Source: Jeongeupia sp. USM3 (GTDB lineage Bacteria; Pseudomonadota; Gammaproteobacteria; Burkholderiales; Chitinibacteraceae). Taken from it: a stretch of DNA of 64,000 nt. The stretch's first letter is position 1. The number at the start of each line of letters is the position of its first letter. Under the pieces are notes generated by a model. It made no database searches. It worked only from the letters and a program-made list of their open reading frames with translations, and was not told the origin of the DNA. Made by a program: the position numbers and the translations under genes. The stretch is from the NCBI RefSeq assembly GCF_001808185.1, contig NZ_CP017668.1, forward strand, positions 3,038,001 through 3,102,000, in the 5' to 3' direction. This document shows, one piece after another, positions 1-10,843 of this stretch.

Positions 1-488
1 TTGGTGCCAAGAAGGCCAGTCGCGTCAACAAGGCGGAAGCCGGTCACTTTGCCAAGGCGGGTGTCGAAGCAGGTCTGGGGCTCGTCGAGTTCCGCGTCGC
101 TGCCGAGAAGCTGTCCGAGCTGAAGGCTGGTGATTCGCTGTCGGTCGAGCTGTTTGCCGCTGGTCAACTGGTTGATGTCACCGGTACCTCGCAAGGTAAG
201 GGTTTCTCGGGCGTCATCAAGCGTCACAACTTCAGTTCCAACCGCGCATCGCACGGTAACTCGCGTTCGCACAACACGCCGGGTTCGATTGGTCAGGCAC
301 AGGATCCGGGTCGTATTTTCCCGGGTAAGCGCATGGCGGGTCAGCTGGGTAACGTCAAGTCGACGGTCCAGAATCTGGAAGTCGTGCGTATCGATGCCGA
401 GCGTCAACTGCTGCTGGTCAAGGGCGCTGTCCCTGGCTCCAAGGGCAATGACGTGGTCGTTCGTCCGAGTGTGAAGGCGGGTGCGTAA
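1..488 (+). CDS. rplC: 50S ribosomal protein L3, 3' part (5' end outside window)
   Basis: Reading frame open from base 3 gives the C-terminal ~161 residues of L3, which nucleates assembly of the 50S subunit near the peptidyl transferase centre. The segment [11 protein letters not shown], followed by MAGQLGN, is the conserved L3 extended loop and keeps the Gln that is methylated in enterobacterial L3. The E. coli protein is 209 aa, so roughly 50 residues lie upstream of the window. The stop overlaps the rplD start by one base (TAATG), so the two are translationally coupled in the S10 operon. Confidence 0.97.
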   Translation, partial: GAKKASRVNKAEAGHFAKAGVEAGLGLVEFRVAAEKLSELKAGDSLSVELFAAGQLVDVTGTSQGKGFSGVIKRHNFSSNRASHGNSRSHNTPGSIGQAQDPGRIFPGKRMAGQLGNVKSTVQNLEVVRIDAERQLLLVKGAVPGSKGNDVVVRPSVKAGA

Positions 489-1108
489 TGGAACTTAAAG
501 TCATCAATGCTAACGGCGAAGCGCAAGCCGCTGTCGCCGCATCGGATGTGCTGTTTGCCCGTGATTTCAACGAAGCGCTGGTTCACCAGGTTGTGACCGC
601 GTACTTCGCGAATGCACGTAGCGGCAACCGCGCCCAGCTGGGTCGCGATGCAGTGCATCACTCCACCAAGAAGCCGTTCAAGCAAAAAGGTACCGGTCGT
701 GCCCGTGCGGGTATGACTTCGTCGCCGTTGTGGCGTGGTGGTGGCCGGGCGTTCCCGAACAGCCCGGATGAGAACTTCAGCCAGAAGGTTAACCGCAAGA
801 TGTACCGCGCCGGTATTGCGACCATTCTGTCGCAACTGGTTCGCGAAGACCGTCTGATCGTGGTTGACTCGCTGTCGCTGGAAGCCCCGAAGACCAAGGC
901 CCTGGTGCAAAAGCTGAACGCGCTGAATCTCGATTCCGTGCTGTTCATCACCAAGGAACTGGACGAGAACCTGTACCTTGCTTCGCGCAACCTGCCGCAC
1001 GTGCTCGTCGTCGAGCCGAGCCAGGCTGACCCGGTGAGCCTGGTGCGCTTCAAGAAAGTCGTGCTGACCCGTGATGCGCTGGCCGCTTTTGAGGAGATGT
1101 TCGCATGA
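488..1108 (+). CDS. rplD: 50S ribosomal protein L4
   Basis: 206-aa L4, which lines the peptide exit tunnel. In enterobacteria it also represses its own S10 operon through the mRNA leader and terminator; the leader lies outside this window, so that cannot be judged here. The long tunnel loop (about residues 45-95, with [15 protein letters not shown] and WRGGGRAFP) is typical. The start ATG shares a base with the rplC stop, and the end overlaps rplW by four bases (ATGA). Confidence 0.98.
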   Translation: MELKVINANGEAQAAVAASDVLFARDFNEALVHQVVTAYFANARSGNRAQLGRDAVHHSTKKPFKQKGTGRARAGMTSSPLWRGGGRAFPNSPDENFSQKVNRKMYRAGIATILSQLVREDRLIVVDSLSLEAPKTKALVQKLNALNLDSVLFITKELDENLYLASRNLPHVLVVEPSQADPVSLVRFKKVVLTRDALAAFEEMFA

Positions 1109-1410
1109 CGCAATTCACCGAAAATCGTCTGCTGCAAGTGCTGCTGGCGCCGGTCGTGTCGGAAAAGACCACTCTCGTTGCTGAAAAGAACGAGCAGGTC
1201 GTGTTCCGCGTATCGACCGATGCGACCAAGGCCGAGATCAAGGCGGCTGTCGAGCTGCTGTTCAAGGTCAAGGTTGAAGGCGTGTCCGTGATCAACGTGA
1301 AGGGCAAGGGCAAGCGCTTTGGCCGTTTCGTGGGTCGCCGCAAGGACTGGAAAAAAGCTTACGTTAGCCTCGCGGCCGGTCAGGAACTTGACCTCGCGGC
1401 TGCGCAATAA
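1105..1410 (+). CDS. rplW: 50S ribosomal protein L23
   Basis: 101-aa L23, at the exit of the peptide tunnel, where it docks signal recognition particle and trigger factor. Start [11 protein letters not shown] and the GKGKRFG loop are typical. Four-base overlap with rplD (ATGA) indicates coupled translation; an 11-base gap with GGAG precedes rplB. Ffh, its SRP partner, is encoded at 23734 in the same window. Confidence 0.97.
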   Translation: MTQFTENRLLQVLLAPVVSEKTTLVAEKNEQVVFRVSTDATKAEIKAAVELLFKVKVEGVSVINVKGKGKRFGRFVGRRKDWKKAYVSLAAGQELDLAAAQ

Positions 1411-1421
1411 GGAGACTGAAA

Positions 1422-2255
<834 letters not shown>

Positions 2256-2261
2256 TTGAAC

Positions 2262-2537
2262 ATGTCACGTTCTGTCAAGAAGGGCCCGTTCGTTGACCTG
2301 CACCTGATCAAGAAGATCGAAGGTGCCCGCAACTCGAACGACAAGCGCCCGATCAAGACCTGGTCGCGTCGTTCCACGGTGCTGCCGGACTTCGTCGGTC
2401 TGACGATTGCCGTGCACAACGGCAAGCAGCACGTTCCGGTCTACGTGAACGAAAACATGGTTGGCCACAAGCTCGGCGAGTTCGCGCTCACCCGGACTTT
2501 CAAAGGCCATGCCGCCGATAAAAAAGCCAAGCGCTAA
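2262..2537 (+). CDS. rpsS: 30S ribosomal protein S19
   Basis: 91-aa S19, which forms the head of the 30S subunit with S13 and touches the A-site tRNA region. Begins [12 protein letters not shown] as in other bacteria. The ATG at 2262 is chosen over an in-frame TTG at 2256 because family members start exactly here. It follows rplB by six bases. Confidence 0.98.
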   Translation: MSRSVKKGPFVDLHLIKKIEGARNSNDKRPIKTWSRRSTVLPDFVGLTIAVHNGKQHVPVYVNENMVGHKLGEFALTRTFKGHAADKKAKR

Positions 2538-2546
2538 GGTGAAGAC

Positions 2547-2876
2547 ATGCAAGTATCCGCTGTACTGAGCAGTGCTCGTGTTTCCGCCCAAAAGGCGCGT
2601 CTGGTCGCAGACCTGGTTCGTGGCAAATCGGTGGAGCAAGCGCTGAACATTCTGGCTTTCAGCCCGAAGAAAAGTGCCGTTCTGATCAAGAAAGTGCTCG
2701 AGTCGGCAATCGCCAACGCAGAGCACAACGAGGGTGCCGACATCGACAGCCTCAAGGTCGCGACGATTTTTGTGGACAAGGGCCCGTCCCTCAAGCGCTT
2801 TACCGCACGTGCCAAGGGCCGCGGTAACCGCATCGAGAAGCAGACCTGCCACATCACGCTGACTGTCGGCGACTAA
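2547..2876 (+). CDS. rplV: 50S ribosomal protein L22
   Basis: 109-aa L22. Its long beta-hairpin, around the segment [18 protein letters not shown], reaches into the exit tunnel and forms the constriction with L4; changes there give macrolide resistance in other species. No deletion in the hairpin is apparent. Nine bases downstream of rpsS, nine bases before rpsC. Confidence 0.98.
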   Translation: MQVSAVLSSARVSAQKARLVADLVRGKSVEQALNILAFSPKKSAVLIKKVLESAIANAEHNEGADIDSLKVATIFVDKGPSLKRFTARAKGRGNRIEKQTCHITLTVGD

Positions 2877-2885
2877 GGAGCGAAT

Positions 2886-3590
2886 ATGGGTCAGAAAATT
2901 CATCCGACGGGTTTTCGTCTCGCCGTCACCAAGAACTGGGCATCGCGTTGGTACGCCAACAGCAAGAACTTCGCCGGCATGCTTACCGCCGACATCGAAG
3001 TTCGCGAGTTTCTGAAGAAGAAGCTGGCAAATGCCTCGGTTAGCCGTGTCGTGATCGAGCGCCCGGCCAAGAATGCCCGCATTACCATTCACACCGCCCG
3101 TCCGGGCGTGGTGATCGGCAAGAAGGGCGAGGATATCGAGTCGCTGAAGAAGCAGCTGCAGAACATCCTCAAGGTGCCGGTACACGTCAACATCGAAGAA
3201 GTCCGCAAGCCGGAAATCGATGCGCAGATCATCGCCGACAGCATCGCGTCGCAGCTGGAAAAGCGCGTGATGTTCCGTCGTGCCATGAAGCGTGCGATGC
3301 AAAACGCCATGCGTCTGGGTGCCCAGGGCATCAAGATCATGTCGTCGGGCCGTCTGAACGGTATCGAAATCGCCCGTACCGAGTGGTACCGCGAAGGCCG
3401 TGTGCCGCTGCACACCCTGCGCGCGGACATCGACTACGCGACCAGCGAAGCGAAGACCACGTACGGCATCATCGGTATCAAGGTTTGGGTTTACAAAGGC
3501 GAAGTGAAGCCGGGCGAGAAGGCTGCAGAGCCGGCGCCGGAAACCCAGCGTAAAGCACGAAAGGGGCCTCGTAATGCTGCAGCCAACTAG
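2886..3590 (+). CDS. rpsC: 30S ribosomal protein S3
   Basis: 234-aa S3, at the mRNA entry tunnel, where it contributes to helicase activity. The N-terminal KH domain shows its GxxG loop as GKKG in [15 protein letters not shown]. Begins [12 protein letters not shown] as usual. The C-terminal tail is basic and low-complexity. The last 17 bases overlap the start of rplP in another frame, an unusually long overlap in this operon that suggests tight coupling. Confidence 0.98.
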   Translation: MGQKIHPTGFRLAVTKNWASRWYANSKNFAGMLTADIEVREFLKKKLANASVSRVVIERPAKNARITIHTARPGVVIGKKGEDIESLKKQLQNILKVPVHVNIEEVRKPEIDAQIIADSIASQLEKRVMFRRAMKRAMQNAMRLGAQGIKIMSSGRLNGIEIARTEWYREGRVPLHTLRADIDYATSEAKTTYGIIGIKVWVYKGEVKPGEKAAEPAPETQRKARKGPRNAAAN

Positions 3591-3990
3591 ACTCAAGTTC
3601 CGTAAAGTCCAAAAGGGTCGCAACACCGGTATCGCTACCCGCGGTAACAGCGTTGCTTTCGGTACCTTTGGTCTCAAGGCCGTCAGCCGCGGTCGTCTGA
3701 CTGCACGTCAGATCGAAGCCGCCCGTCGTGCCATCACCCGCTACATCAAGCGTGGCGGCCGCGTGTGGATCCGTGCGTTCCCGGACAAGCCGATTTCGAC
3801 CAAGCCGGCCGAAGTGCGGATGGGTAACGGTAAGGGTAGCCCGGAGTACTGGGTTGCTGAAATCCAGCCGGGCAAGGTCCTGTATGAACTCGACGGCGTC
3901 GCTGAAGAAGTCGCTCGCGAAGCGTTCCGCTTGGCTTCGGCCAAGCTGCCGTTCGCGACCACCTTCGTCGCTCGCCAAGTGGGGCAATGA
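3574..3990 (+). CDS. rplP: 50S ribosomal protein L16
   Basis: 138-aa L16, which binds near the A site and helps position t[20 protein letters not shown] at the start and [21 protein letters not shown] in the middle (about residues 60-85) are diagnostic; the latter holds the Arg hydroxylated by some 2-oxoglutarate oxygenases in other species. Starts inside the 3' end of rpsC and overlaps the first rpmC ATG by four bases. Confidence 0.97.
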   Translation: MLQPTRLKFRKVQKGRNTGIATRGNSVAFGTFGLKAVSRGRLTARQIEAARRAITRYIKRGGRVWIRAFPDKPISTKPAEVRMGNGKGSPEYWVAEIQPGKVLYELDGVAEEVAREAFRLASAKLPFATTFVARQVGQ

Positions 3991-4178
3991 TGAAAGCTGC
4001 TGAACTGCGTCAAAAATCCGTCGAAGAGCTCAAGGTCGAGCTGACGGCGCTGCTCAAAGCCCAATTCAGCCTGCGCATGCAAAATGCGACCGGCCAACTG
4101 GCTAAAAACAGCGAAATCAACCGGGTGCGCAAGAACATTGCGCGCGTTCACACCATCCTGGCTGAGAAGGCTGCTTAA
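3987..4178 (+). CDS. rpmC: 50S ribosomal protein L29
   Basis: 63-aa L29, a two-helix protein beside L23 at the exit tunnel. Sequence [15 protein letters not shown] fits the family. Two adjacent in-frame ATGs (3987 and 3990) are possible starts: the first overlaps the rplP stop as ATGA, the second gives the length more usual in the family (62 aa). One base separates its stop from the rpsQ start. Confidence 0.95.
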   Translation: MMKAAELRQKSVEELKVELTALLKAQFSLRMQNATGQLAKNSEINRVRKNIARVHTILAEKAA

Positions 4179-4179
4179 T

Positions 4180-4443
4180 ATGAGCGAAGCGAAACTCAAG
4201 CGTACGCTGACCGGCCGTATCGTCAGCGACAAAATGGACAAGACGGTTACCGTCCTGGTCGAGCATCTGGTCAAGCACCCGCTGTACGGCAAGGTCGTTC
4301 GTCGCTCCAAGAAGTACCATGCGCACGACGAAACCAACCAGTATCACGAAGGTGATCTGGTGACCATCGTCGAAGGTCGTCCGCTGTCCAAGACCAAGTC
4401 CTGGGTGGTGACCACGCTGGTTGAAAAGGCACGCGTCGTCTGA
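4180..4443 (+). CDS. rpsQ: 30S ribosomal protein S17
   Basis: 87-aa S17, an OB-fold primary binder of 16S rRNA. The start at [22 protein letters not shown] is chosen from homology; the frame stays open upstream inside rpmC but those residues are not S17-like. TAATATG junction with rpmC. This is the last gene of the S10 segment; a 203-bp spacer with a hairpin follows before rplN. Confidence 0.97.
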   Translation: MSEAKLKRTLTGRIVSDKMDKTVTVLVEHLVKHPLYGKVVRRSKKYHAHDETNQYHEGDLVTIVEGRPLSKTKSWVVTTLVEKARVV

Positions 4444-4479
4444 TCGACGGCAGGCCGGTTTACCGGTCTTGTGCTTGCG

Positions 4480-4512
4480 CGGGCATTGTACGTCTTGTAC
4501 AATGCCCGTTTT
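4480..4512 (+). terminator. Perfect hairpin plus T-run between rpsQ and rplN
   Basis: 12-bp perfect inverted repeat: arms 4480-4491 and 4497-4508, loop GTCTT, followed by TTTT. It has the form of an intrinsic terminator at the S10/spc boundary. The right arm also contains TACAAT (4498-4503), with TTGCGC 17 bases upstream, so the same DNA could carry a weak start site for the spc genes. Which role dominates cannot be read from sequence. Confidence 0.7.
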
Positions 4513-4646
4513 CCCATCTGCGGCGGTGTGTTTTGCTGTCGCGTGTTTCTCCCCCTTGCGGGGTCCAAAACTGACTGCATTGCTCGGTTTTGCCGGGCGT
4601 CTCGGCTTTGTCGAGGTTTGCGGTACAAGTTGGAGGTTGTTTTTCC

Positions 4647-5015
4647 ATGATCCAAATGCAATCCATGTTGGAGGTTGCAGACAATACCGGTGCGCGTCAC
4701 GTTATGTGCATCAAGGTATTGGGCGGCTCCAAGCGTCGCTACGCCTCGGTGGGCGACATCATCAAGGTGACCATCAAAGATGCGGCCCCGCGTGGTCGAG
4801 TCAAGAAGGGTGACGTGTACAGCGCCGTGGTGGTTCGCACCGCCAAGGGCGTGCGTCGCGCCGATGGTTCGCTGATCAAGTTCGACGGCAATGCCGCCGT
4901 TCTCCTTAACAACAAGCTTGAGCCGATCGGCACCCGTATCTTCGGGCCGGTGACGCGTGAGCTGCGCACCGAGAAGTTCATGAAGATCGTCTCGCTTGCG
5001 CCGGAAGTGCTGTAA
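4647..5015 (+). CDS. rplN: 50S ribosomal protein L14
   Basis: 122-aa L14, which forms intersubunit bridges and binds next to L19. The start at [17 protein letters not shown] is the family start, with TTGGAGG upstream; the open frame extends further 5' but without homology. First gene of the spc segment (rplN-rplX-rplE-rpsN-rpsH-rplF-rplR-rpsE-rpmD-rplO-secY). Confidence 0.98.
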   Translation: MIQMQSMLEVADNTGARHVMCIKVLGGSKRRYASVGDIIKVTIKDAAPRGRVKKGDVYSAVVVRTAKGVRRADGSLIKFDGNAAVLLNNKLEPIGTRIFGPVTRELRTEKFMKIVSLAPEVL

Positions 5016-5026
5016 GGAGAGATGGC

Positions 5027-5347
5027 ATGAACAAGATTCGCAAAGGTGACGAAATCATCGTCATCACCGGCAAGGACAAGGGCAAGCGCGGTACCGTGCT
5101 GCGCGTGATCCCGACTGCTGACCAAGTCATCGTTGAAGGCATCAATGTTGCTAAGAAGCACGTGAAGCCGAACCCGATGCGCGGCCAGCAAGGTGGCATC
5201 GTCGAGAAGACCATGCCGCTGCACGTTTCGAACGTTGCGATTTTCAATGCTGCGACCGGCAAGGCTGATCGCGTGGGCTTCAAGCTGCTGGATGACGGCA
5301 AGAAGGTTCGCGTGTTCAAGTCCAGCGGCGAAGTGATTGGCGCTTAA
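5027..5347 (+). CDS. rplX: 50S ribosomal protein L24
   Basis: 106-aa L24, an assembly initiator protein for the 50S subunit. The N-terminal KOW motif ([19 protein letters not shown], about residues 4-22) is clear. AAGGAGAG ribosome-binding site seven bases before the ATG; 11 bases downstream of rplN. Confidence 0.97.
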   Translation: MNKIRKGDEIIVITGKDKGKRGTVLRVIPTADQVIVEGINVAKKHVKPNPMRGQQGGIVEKTMPLHVSNVAIFNAATGKADRVGFKLLDDGKKVRVFKSSGEVIGA

Positions 5348-5357
5348 GGGGTAAGAC

Positions 5358-5897
5358 ATGGCTCGTTTGCAAGATTTTTACAAAGAGCAGGTTGTGCCGG
5401 CGCTGATCGAGCAGTTCGGTTACAAGTCTGTGATGGAAGTGCCGCGCATCGAAAAGATCACCGTCAACATGGGTGTCGGTGAGGCGGTGGCTGACAAGAA
5501 AGTGATGGAACACGCTGTTGGCGACATGGAAAAGATCACTGGCCAGAAGGCTGTGGTCACCAAGGCCAAGAAATCCATCGCTGGCTTCAAGATTCGTGAC
5601 GGTTACCCGGTTGGCTGCAAGGTAACCCTGCGTCGCGAACGCATGTTCGAGTTCTTTGATCGCCTGGTTTCGGTTGCGCTGCCGCGCGTCCGCGACTTCC
5701 GTGGTGTGCCGGCCAAGTCGTTCGACGGTCGCGGCAACTTCAACATGGGTGTGCGTGAACAGATCATTTTCCCGGAAATCGAGTACGACAAGATCGACGC
5801 GCTCCGCGGTATGAACATCACCATCACCACGACGGCGAAGACTGACGAAGAAGCGCGCGCGCTGCTGTCGGCCTTCAAGTTTCCGTTCAAGAACTGA
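5358..5897 (+). CDS. rplE: 50S ribosomal protein L5
   Basis: 179-aa L5, which carries 5S rRNA into the 50S subunit with L18 and contacts P-site tRNA. The segment [17 protein letters not shown] and the C-terminal [10 protein letters not shown] block are conserved. Normal family length. Ten bases after rplX and seven before rpsN. Confidence 0.98.
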   Translation: MARLQDFYKEQVVPALIEQFGYKSVMEVPRIEKITVNMGVGEAVADKKVMEHAVGDMEKITGQKAVVTKAKKSIAGFKIRDGYPVGCKVTLRRERMFEFFDRLVSVALPRVRDFRGVPAKSFDGRGNFNMGVREQIIFPEIEYDKIDALRGMNITITTTAKTDEEARALLSAFKFPFKN

Positions 5898-5904
5898 GGC
5901 GATC

Positions 5905-6210
5905 ATGGCAAAACTTGCACTGATTAAACGTGAAGAAAAGCGTCGCGCCGTCGTTGAGAAGTTTGCTGCCAAGCGCAATGCGCTGGTTGCAATCGCCAAC
6001 GATGCCAACGCCAGCGACGAAGACCGCTTCCAGGCCCGCCTGAAGCTGCAGCAGCTGCCGCGCAACTCCAGCAAGGTCCGTTTGCATAACCGTTGCGCGC
6101 TGACCGGTCGTCCGCGCGGCGTGTACAGCAAATTTGGCCTTGGCCGTAACAAACTGCGCGAACTGGCCATGAAGGGTGAAATCCCGGGCATGGTCAAGGC
6201 CAGCTGGTAA
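5905..6210 (+). CDS. rpsN: 30S ribosomal protein S14 (zinc-independent type)
   Basis: 101-aa long form of S14, without the two CxxC zinc pairs of the short type. Ends with the conserved [25 protein letters not shown] tail. This contrasts with L36 at 10288, which keeps its zinc ligands, so the window shows the zinc-free S14 beside the zinc-type L36. Confidence 0.97.
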   Translation: MAKLALIKREEKRRAVVEKFAAKRNALVAIANDANASDEDRFQARLKLQQLPRNSSKVRLHNRCALTGRPRGVYSKFGLGRNKLRELAMKGEIPGMVKASW

Positions 6211-6225
6211 TAGGAGAACAGAAAC

Positions 6226-6618
6226 ATGGCAATGCATGATCCTATCGCCGATATGCTGACCCGTATCCGTAACGCGCAGCGTGCGGACAAGGTTTCGGTG
6301 GCGATGCCGTCTTCCAAGCTGAAGGTGGCGATTGCTAAAGTGCTGCAGGACGAGGGTTACGTTGAATCCTTCGCAGTGGCTGGTGATGTGAAGCCGACGC
6401 TGACCATCGAACTCAAATACTACGCCGGTCGTCCGGTGATCGAACGCATCGAGCGCATCTCGAAGCCGGGTCTGCGCATCTACAAGGGTGCGACCGAGAT
6501 CCCGCAAGTGATGAACGGCCTCGGCGTGGCGATCCTGTCCACCTCCAAGGGTGTGATGACCGACCGCAAGGCGCGCGCCCAGGGTGTTGGCGGCGAGCTG
6601 CTCTGCGTCGTGGCATAA
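6226..6618 (+). CDS. rpsH: 30S ribosomal protein S8
   Basis: 130-aa S8, a primary binder of the 16S central domain. In E. coli it represses the spc operon by binding mRNA near the rplX-rplE boundary; whether that site is preserved here was not determined. N-terminal [15 protein letters not shown] and C-terminal [20 protein letters not shown] are diagnostic. Confidence 0.98.
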   Translation: MAMHDPIADMLTRIRNAQRADKVSVAMPSSKLKVAIAKVLQDEGYVESFAVAGDVKPTLTIELKYYAGRPVIERIERISKPGLRIYKGATEIPQVMNGLGVAILSTSKGVMTDRKARAQGVGGELLCVVA

Positions 6619-6630
6619 GGAGAGTAATCG

Positions 6631-7164
6631 ATGTCTCGCGTAGCTAAAAATCCGGTAGCCATTCCGGCTGGCGTCGAAGTGAAGATCGACGCTCAGGAAA
6701 TCGTCATCAAGGGCCCGAACGGCTCGCTGGCTCAGTCGCTGACCGGCAATGTCGACGTCAAGGTCGAAGACAATGCACTGGTGTTTGCTGCCCGCAATGG
6801 CGACAAGCAATCCCGTTCGATGTCGGGTACCCTCCGCGCACTGGTCAGCAACATGGTGACCGGCGTCTCCAAGGGCTTCGAGCGCAAGCTGACCCTGGTT
6901 GGCGTGGGTTATCGTGCCCAGGCTCAGGGCGACGTGCTCAATCTGACGCTCGGCTTCTCCCACCCGGTTGCGCACAAGATGCCGGCCGGCGTGAAGGTGG
7001 AAACGCCGTCGCAGACCGAGATCGTGCTCAAGGGTGCCGACAAGCAGGTTATTGGTCAGGTCGCAGCTGACATCCGCGCATACCGCGCGCCGGAACCGTA
7101 TAAGGGTAAGGGCGTTCGTTATTCGGATGAAGTTGTTGTCCGTAAAGAAACCAAGAAGAAGTAA
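6631..7164 (+). CDS. rplF: 50S ribosomal protein L6
   Basis: 177-aa L6, at the base of the L7/L12 stalk. [17 protein letters not shown] start and the signature [14 protein letters not shown] at about residues 153-166 are typical. 12 bases after rpsH with AAGGAGAG as ribosome-binding site. Confidence 0.98.
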   Translation: MSRVAKNPVAIPAGVEVKIDAQEIVIKGPNGSLAQSLTGNVDVKVEDNALVFAARNGDKQSRSMSGTLRALVSNMVTGVSKGFERKLTLVGVGYRAQAQGDVLNLTLGFSHPVAHKMPAGVKVETPSQTEIVLKGADKQVIGQVAADIRAYRAPEPYKGKGVRYSDEVVVRKETKKK

Positions 7165-7177
7165 TCGAGGCTGAATC

Positions 7178-7531
7178 ATGGACAAGAAAGAAACTCGACT
7201 CCGCCGCGCACGCAAAACCCGTGCAAAGATTGCGGAGCTCAAGGCGGTGCGCCTGTCGGTGCATCGGACCAACAGCCATATCTATGCGCAGGTCATCGAC
7301 GCAACCGGCAGCAAGGTGCTGGCCGTTGCTTCGACGCTTGAAGCCGATGTGCGCGGTCAGATCAAGAACGGCGCTTCGGTCGAAGCTGCAGCGGCTGTCG
7401 GCAAGCGTATTGCCGAGAAAGCCAAGGCTGCCGGCATCGAGAACGTTGCGTTCGATCGTTCCGGTTTCCACTATCACGGTCGCGTGAAGGCTCTGGCCGA
7501 CGCGGCTCGTGAAGGCGGCCTCGTCTTCTAA
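7178..7531 (+). CDS. rplR: 50S ribosomal protein L18
   Basis: 117-aa L18, which binds 5S rRNA with L5. The basic N terminus ([12 protein letters not shown]) and the C-terminal [21 protein letters not shown] block are family hallmarks. Located 13 bases after rplF and 13 before rpsE. Confidence 0.98.
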   Translation: MDKKETRLRRARKTRAKIAELKAVRLSVHRTNSHIYAQVIDATGSKVLAVASTLEADVRGQIKNGASVEAAAAVGKRIAEKAKAAGIENVAFDRSGFHYHGRVKALADAAREGGLVF

Positions 7532-7544
7532 TTGGAGTTATCAA

Positions 7545-8057
7545 ATGGCTAGAAACGAAGCAGAAGATCGTCAGGACGGCCTTCGCGAGAAAATGGTTGG
7601 CGTGAATCGCGTCACCAAGGTCGTGAAGGGTGGCCGGATCATGGGCTTTGCCGCACTGACCGTCGTTGGCGACGGCGATGGCGGCGTTGGCATGGGCAAG
7701 GGCAAGGCGAAGGAAGTGCCGGTTGCAGTGCAAAAAGCACTGGACGAAGCACGCCGCAAGCTGTTCAAGGCCTCGCTGAAGAACGGCACCGTGCCGCACT
7801 CGGTGATCGGCAAGCACGGTGCAACCACCGTGTTCATGCAGCCGGCGCCGGAAGGTACCGGCATCATCGCCGGCGGCCCGATGCGCGCTGTGTTCGAAGT
7901 GGCTGGTGTGCACAACATCACCGCCAAGATCCACGGTTCGACCAACCCGTACAACGTGGTTCGCGCCACGCTGGACGGCCTTGCCAAGCTGCACACCGCC
8001 GGCGACATCGCGGCGAAGCGCGGCAAGACCGTCGAAGAAATCTTCGGGGGTGAATAA
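7545..8057 (+). CDS. rpsE: 30S ribosomal protein S5
   Basis: 170-aa S5, important for translational accuracy and mRNA unwinding. The start [17 protein letters not shown] is chosen with its TTGGAG ribosome-binding site; an upstream in-frame ATG at 7509 lies inside rplR and adds unrelated residues. The double-stranded-RNA-binding fold region with [21 protein letters not shown] is conserved. Stop overlaps rpmD by one base. Confidence 0.98.
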   Translation: MARNEAEDRQDGLREKMVGVNRVTKVVKGGRIMGFAALTVVGDGDGGVGMGKGKAKEVPVAVQKALDEARRKLFKASLKNGTVPHSVIGKHGATTVFMQPAPEGTGIIAGGPMRAVFEVAGVHNITAKIHGSTNPYNVVRATLDGLAKLHTAGDIAAKRGKTVEEIFGGE

Positions 8058-8242
8058 TGACTGACGCGAAGAAAATCAAGGTCACGCTCGTCAAGAGCCT
8101 GATCGGTCGCCTGGAAAGCCACAAGGCCTGCGCCCGTGGTCTGGGTCTGCGCAAGCTGAACAGCTCGTCGGAAGTGATCGATACCCCGGAAAACCGCGGC
8201 ATGATCAACAAGATTAGCTACCTCTTGAAGGTGGAGGGCTAA
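8057..8242 (+). CDS. rpmD: 50S ribosomal protein L30
   Basis: 61-aa L30 with the usual core [20 protein letters not shown] and C-terminal [16 protein letters not shown] junction with rpsE and zero-gap junction with rplO, so translation of the three is probably coupled. Confidence 0.96.
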   Translation: MTDAKKIKVTLVKSLIGRLESHKACARGLGLRKLNSSSEVIDTPENRGMINKISYLLKVEG

Positions 8243-8677
8243 ATGGAACTGAATAACCTGAAACCGGGTGTTGGCGCCAAGCACGCCAAGCGCCGTGTTG
8301 GCCGCGGTATCGGCTCGGGCCTGGGCAAGACCTCGGGTCGCGGCCACAAGGGTCAGAAGTCGCGTACCGGTGGTTTCCACAAGGTCGGCTTTGAAGGCGG
8401 TCAAATGCCGCTGCAACGTCGTCTGCCGAAGCGCGGCTTCAAGTCGCTGTCGGCCGGCAAGTCGGTTGAAGTGAGCCTGGCGGACCTGAACCGTCTGCCG
8501 GTGAACGACATCGACTTCCTGACGCTGCTGCAGGCAGGTCTGGTTTCGCAGCGCGCGAACCAGGCCAAGGTCATCCTGGCTGGCAAGATCGAACGTGCGA
8601 TCACTCTGAAGGGCGTTGGCGCCACCAAGGGTGCACGTGCAGCGATCGAAGCCGCTGGCGGCTCCATCGTCGAGTAA
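8243..8677 (+). CDS. rplO: 50S ribosomal protein L15
   Basis: 144-aa L15, a late-assembly 50S protein. The Gly/Arg-rich N-terminal extension ([21 protein letters not shown], about residues 18-38) threads through 23S rRNA. Starts immediately after the rpmD stop; 25 bases before secY. Confidence 0.98.
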   Translation: MELNNLKPGVGAKHAKRRVGRGIGSGLGKTSGRGHKGQKSRTGGFHKVGFEGGQMPLQRRLPKRGFKSLSAGKSVEVSLADLNRLPVNDIDFLTLLQAGLVSQRANQAKVILAGKIERAITLKGVGATKGARAAIEAAGGSIVE

Positions 8678-8702
8678 CTCGGCTATTGAATAGGGCAGTA
8701 AC

Positions 8703-10007
8703 GTGGCAAATCCCGCTCTGGCTTCTGCTGGTAGTAAGTTCGCGGATCTGAAGAAACGCATCTGGTTCTTGGTGGGTGCACTGATCGTTTATCGCATCGG
8801 TGCGCACATCCCCGTGCCGGGTATCAACCCGGTCGAACTGGCGCGTCTCTTCGAAAGTTCGCAAACCGGTCTCCTGAACATGTTCAACATGTTCTCGGGT
8901 GGCGCGCTGTCGCGCTTCACCGTGTTTGCGATCGGGATCATGCCTTACATCTCGGCTTCGATCATTCTGCAACTGGCGGCGGAAGTCTTTCCGACGCTCA
9001 AGCAGTTGAAGAAAGAGGGCGAAGCCGGTCGTCGCAAGATCACCCAGTACACGCGTTATGCGACCGTACTGCTGGCGACCGCGCAGAGCTTCGGGATTGC
9101 CATGATGCTGTTCAAGCAGCCCAACCTGGTTGTGCTGCCACAGCTGCAGTTCATCGTCATGACGGTCATCACCCTGGTGACCGGCACGATGTTTCTGATG
9201 TGGCTGGGTGAGCAGATCACCGAGCGCGGCATCGGCAACGGGATTTCGATCCTCATCTGCGCCGGTATCGCCGCAGGTGTGCCGGGTGCGATCGGCAAGA
9301 CGCTGACCCTCGCCAATCAGGGGGCGCTGCCGATCATCCTGGTGCTGTTCCTGTTCGTCGGCGTGGTACTGCTGACCGCGGCGGTGGTGTTCGTCGAGCG
9401 CGGCCAGCGCAAGGTGCCGGTGCACTATGCCAAGCGCCAGGTCGGCAACCGCATCATGCAGGCGCAAAGCACGCACCTGCCGCTGAAGCTGAACATGGCC
9501 GGCGTGATTCCGCCGATCTTCGCCTCGTCGATCATCCTGTTTCCGGCGACCGTGCTGTCGTGGACTGGCAACAGCGAGAAGCTGGGGTGGTTGAAGTCGA
9601 TCGGCGACATGCTGCATCCGGGCCAGCCGCTGTACGTGCTGCTCTATGCTGCTGCGATCATCTTCTTCTGCTACTTCTACACCGCGCTGGTCTTCAATCC
9701 GAAGGAAACCGCGGACAACCTGAAGAAGAGCGGGGCGATGATTCCGGGCTACCGCCCAGGCGAGCATACCGCACGCTACATCGAGAAGCTGATCCTCAAG
9801 CTGACGCTGATCGGTGCCGTGTACATCACCGTGATCTGCCTGATTCCGGAGTTCCTGATCCTGAAGTGGAACGTGCCGTTCTATTTCGGTGGAACCTCGC
9901 TGCTGATCCTGGTGGTGGTGACCATGGACTTCATGTCGCAGATGCAGTCGTACGTGCTGTCGCATCAGTATGAAGGCCTGTTGAAGAAAGCCAACTTCAA
10001 GGGTTGA
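8703..10007 (+). CDS. secY: Protein translocase subunit SecY
   Basis: 434-aa central channel of the Sec translocon in the inner membrane, with about ten hydrophobic segments. Starts at GTG ([22 protein letters not shown]), the position expected from homologues. The cytoplasmic loop [17 protein letters not shown] (about residues 230-246), which contacts SecA and the ribosome, is present. Last gene of the spc segment; co-location with ribosomal genes is ancestral. Confidence 0.98.
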   Translation: MANPALASAGSKFADLKKRIWFLVGALIVYRIGAHIPVPGINPVELARLFESSQTGLLNMFNMFSGGALSRFTVFAIGIMPYISASIILQLAAEVFPTLKQLKKEGEAGRRKITQYTRYATVLLATAQSFGIAMMLFKQPNLVVLPQLQFIVMTVITLVTGTMFLMWLGEQITERGIGNGISILICAGIAAGVPGAIGKTLTLANQGALPIILVLFLFVGVVLLTAAVVFVERGQRKVPVHYAKRQVGNRIMQAQSTHLPLKLNMAGVIPPIFASSIILFPATVLSWTGNSEKLGWLKSIGDMLHPGQPLYVLLYAAAIIFFCYFYTALVFNPKETADNLKKSGAMIPGYRPGEHTARYIEKLILKLTLIGAVYITVICLIPEFLILKWNVPFYFGGTSLLILVVVTMDFMSQMQSYVLSHQYEGLLKKANFKG

Positions 10008-10031
10008 GGCGCAAGCCCCGAGCTAAAAACA

Positions 10032-10250
10032 ATGTCGAAAGAAGACGTCATTCAGATGCAGGGCGAAGTCCTGGAAACGTTGCCCAATGCAACGTTCCGG
10101 GTCAAGCTCGAAAACGGACATGTGGTCCTTGGTCATATTTCCGGCAAGATGCGTAAGCATTACATTCGCATTCTGCCCGGCGATAAGGTTACCGTAGAGC
10201 TCACGCCCTACGACCTGACCAAGGCCCGCATCGTATTCCGGGCCAAGTGA
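10032..10250 (+). CDS. infA: Translation initiation factor IF-1
   Basis: 72-aa single OB/S1-fold protein that occupies the ribosomal A site during initiation. [20 protein letters not shown] and the [19 protein letters not shown] strand region are typical. Its place between secY and rpmJ is usual for betaproteobacteria, unlike E. coli, where infA lies elsewhere. Confidence 0.97.
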   Translation: MSKEDVIQMQGEVLETLPNATFRVKLENGHVVLGHISGKMRKHYIRILPGDKVTVELTPYDLTKARIVFRAK

Positions 10251-10287
10251 GCGCCCGGAATTTCATTTTTGACTGAAAGGAAAGACG

Positions 10288-10401
10288 ATGAGAGTTCAAG
10301 CATCGGTCAAGAAAATCTGCCGCAACTGCAAGATCATCCGCCGCAACCGGGTTGTGCGCGTGATCTGCACCGACCCGCGGCACAAGCAACGCCAAGGTTG
10401 A
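10288..10401 (+). CDS. rpmJ: 50S ribosomal protein L36 (zinc-binding type)
   Basis: 37-aa L36 ([15 protein letters not shown]...). Cys11, Cys14, Cys27 and His32 form the expected zinc site, so this is the zinc-type form. AAAGGAAAG precedes the ATG. The gene sits between infA and rpsM, as in related bacteria; it is too short for routine ORF cut-offs. Confidence 0.96.
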   Translation: MRVQASVKKICRNCKIIRRNRVVRVICTDPRHKQRQG

Positions 10402-10402
10402 T

Positions 10403-10431
10403 TTGAGTCAATCGGCCGCAGGCGTTATAAT
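10403..10431 (+). promoter_or_regulatory. Sigma-70 promoter in front of rpsM (alpha operon)
   Basis: TTGAGT at 10403-10408, exactly 17 bases, then a perfect TATAAT at 10426-10431, ending 32 bases before the rpsM ATG. This is the best sigma-70 match seen in the ribosomal region. It would let rpsM-rpsK-rpsD-rpoA-rplQ be transcribed apart from the spc genes. Confidence 0.7.
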
Positions 10432-10463
10432 CTGCAACTTTTTTAACCTGGGGTAAGGAAGTT

Positions 10464-10826
10464 ATGGCCCGTATTGCTGGGGTTAACATCCCTAATCATC
10501 AGCATACTGTGATCGGCCTTCAGGCAATCTTCGGCATCGGCCGCACTCGCGCCTACGCGATCTGCGCGGCTACCGCCATCGATACTGCCAAGAAGGTCAA
10601 GGATCTCAGCGAAGCTGAACTCGACAAGCTGCGTGAAGAAATCGGCAAGTACATCGTAGAAGGTGATCTTCGCCGTGAAAACACGATGGCGATCAAGCGT
10701 CTCATGGACCTTGGCTGCTATCGCGGTTTCCGTCATCGCAAGGGCTTGCCTGTTCGCGGCCAGCGCACTCGCACCAATGCTCGTACTCGCAAGGGTCCGC
10801 GCAAGGCGATTGCTGGCAAGAAGTAA
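10464..10826 (+). CDS. rpsM: 30S ribosomal protein S13
   Basis: 120-aa S13 in the 30S head, contacting P-site tRNA and the L5 bridge. [19 protein letters not shown] start, helix-two-turn-helix core and the C-terminal [18 protein letters not shown] tail are diagnostic. First gene of the alpha operon, preceded by GGGGTAAGGAAG. Confidence 0.98.
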   Translation: MARIAGVNIPNHQHTVIGLQAIFGIGRTRAYAICAATAIDTAKKVKDLSEAELDKLREEIGKYIVEGDLRRENTMAIKRLMDLGCYRGFRHRKGLPVRGQRTRTNARTRKGPRKAIAGKK

Positions 10827-10843
10827 TCTAAGGAATACAGAGA

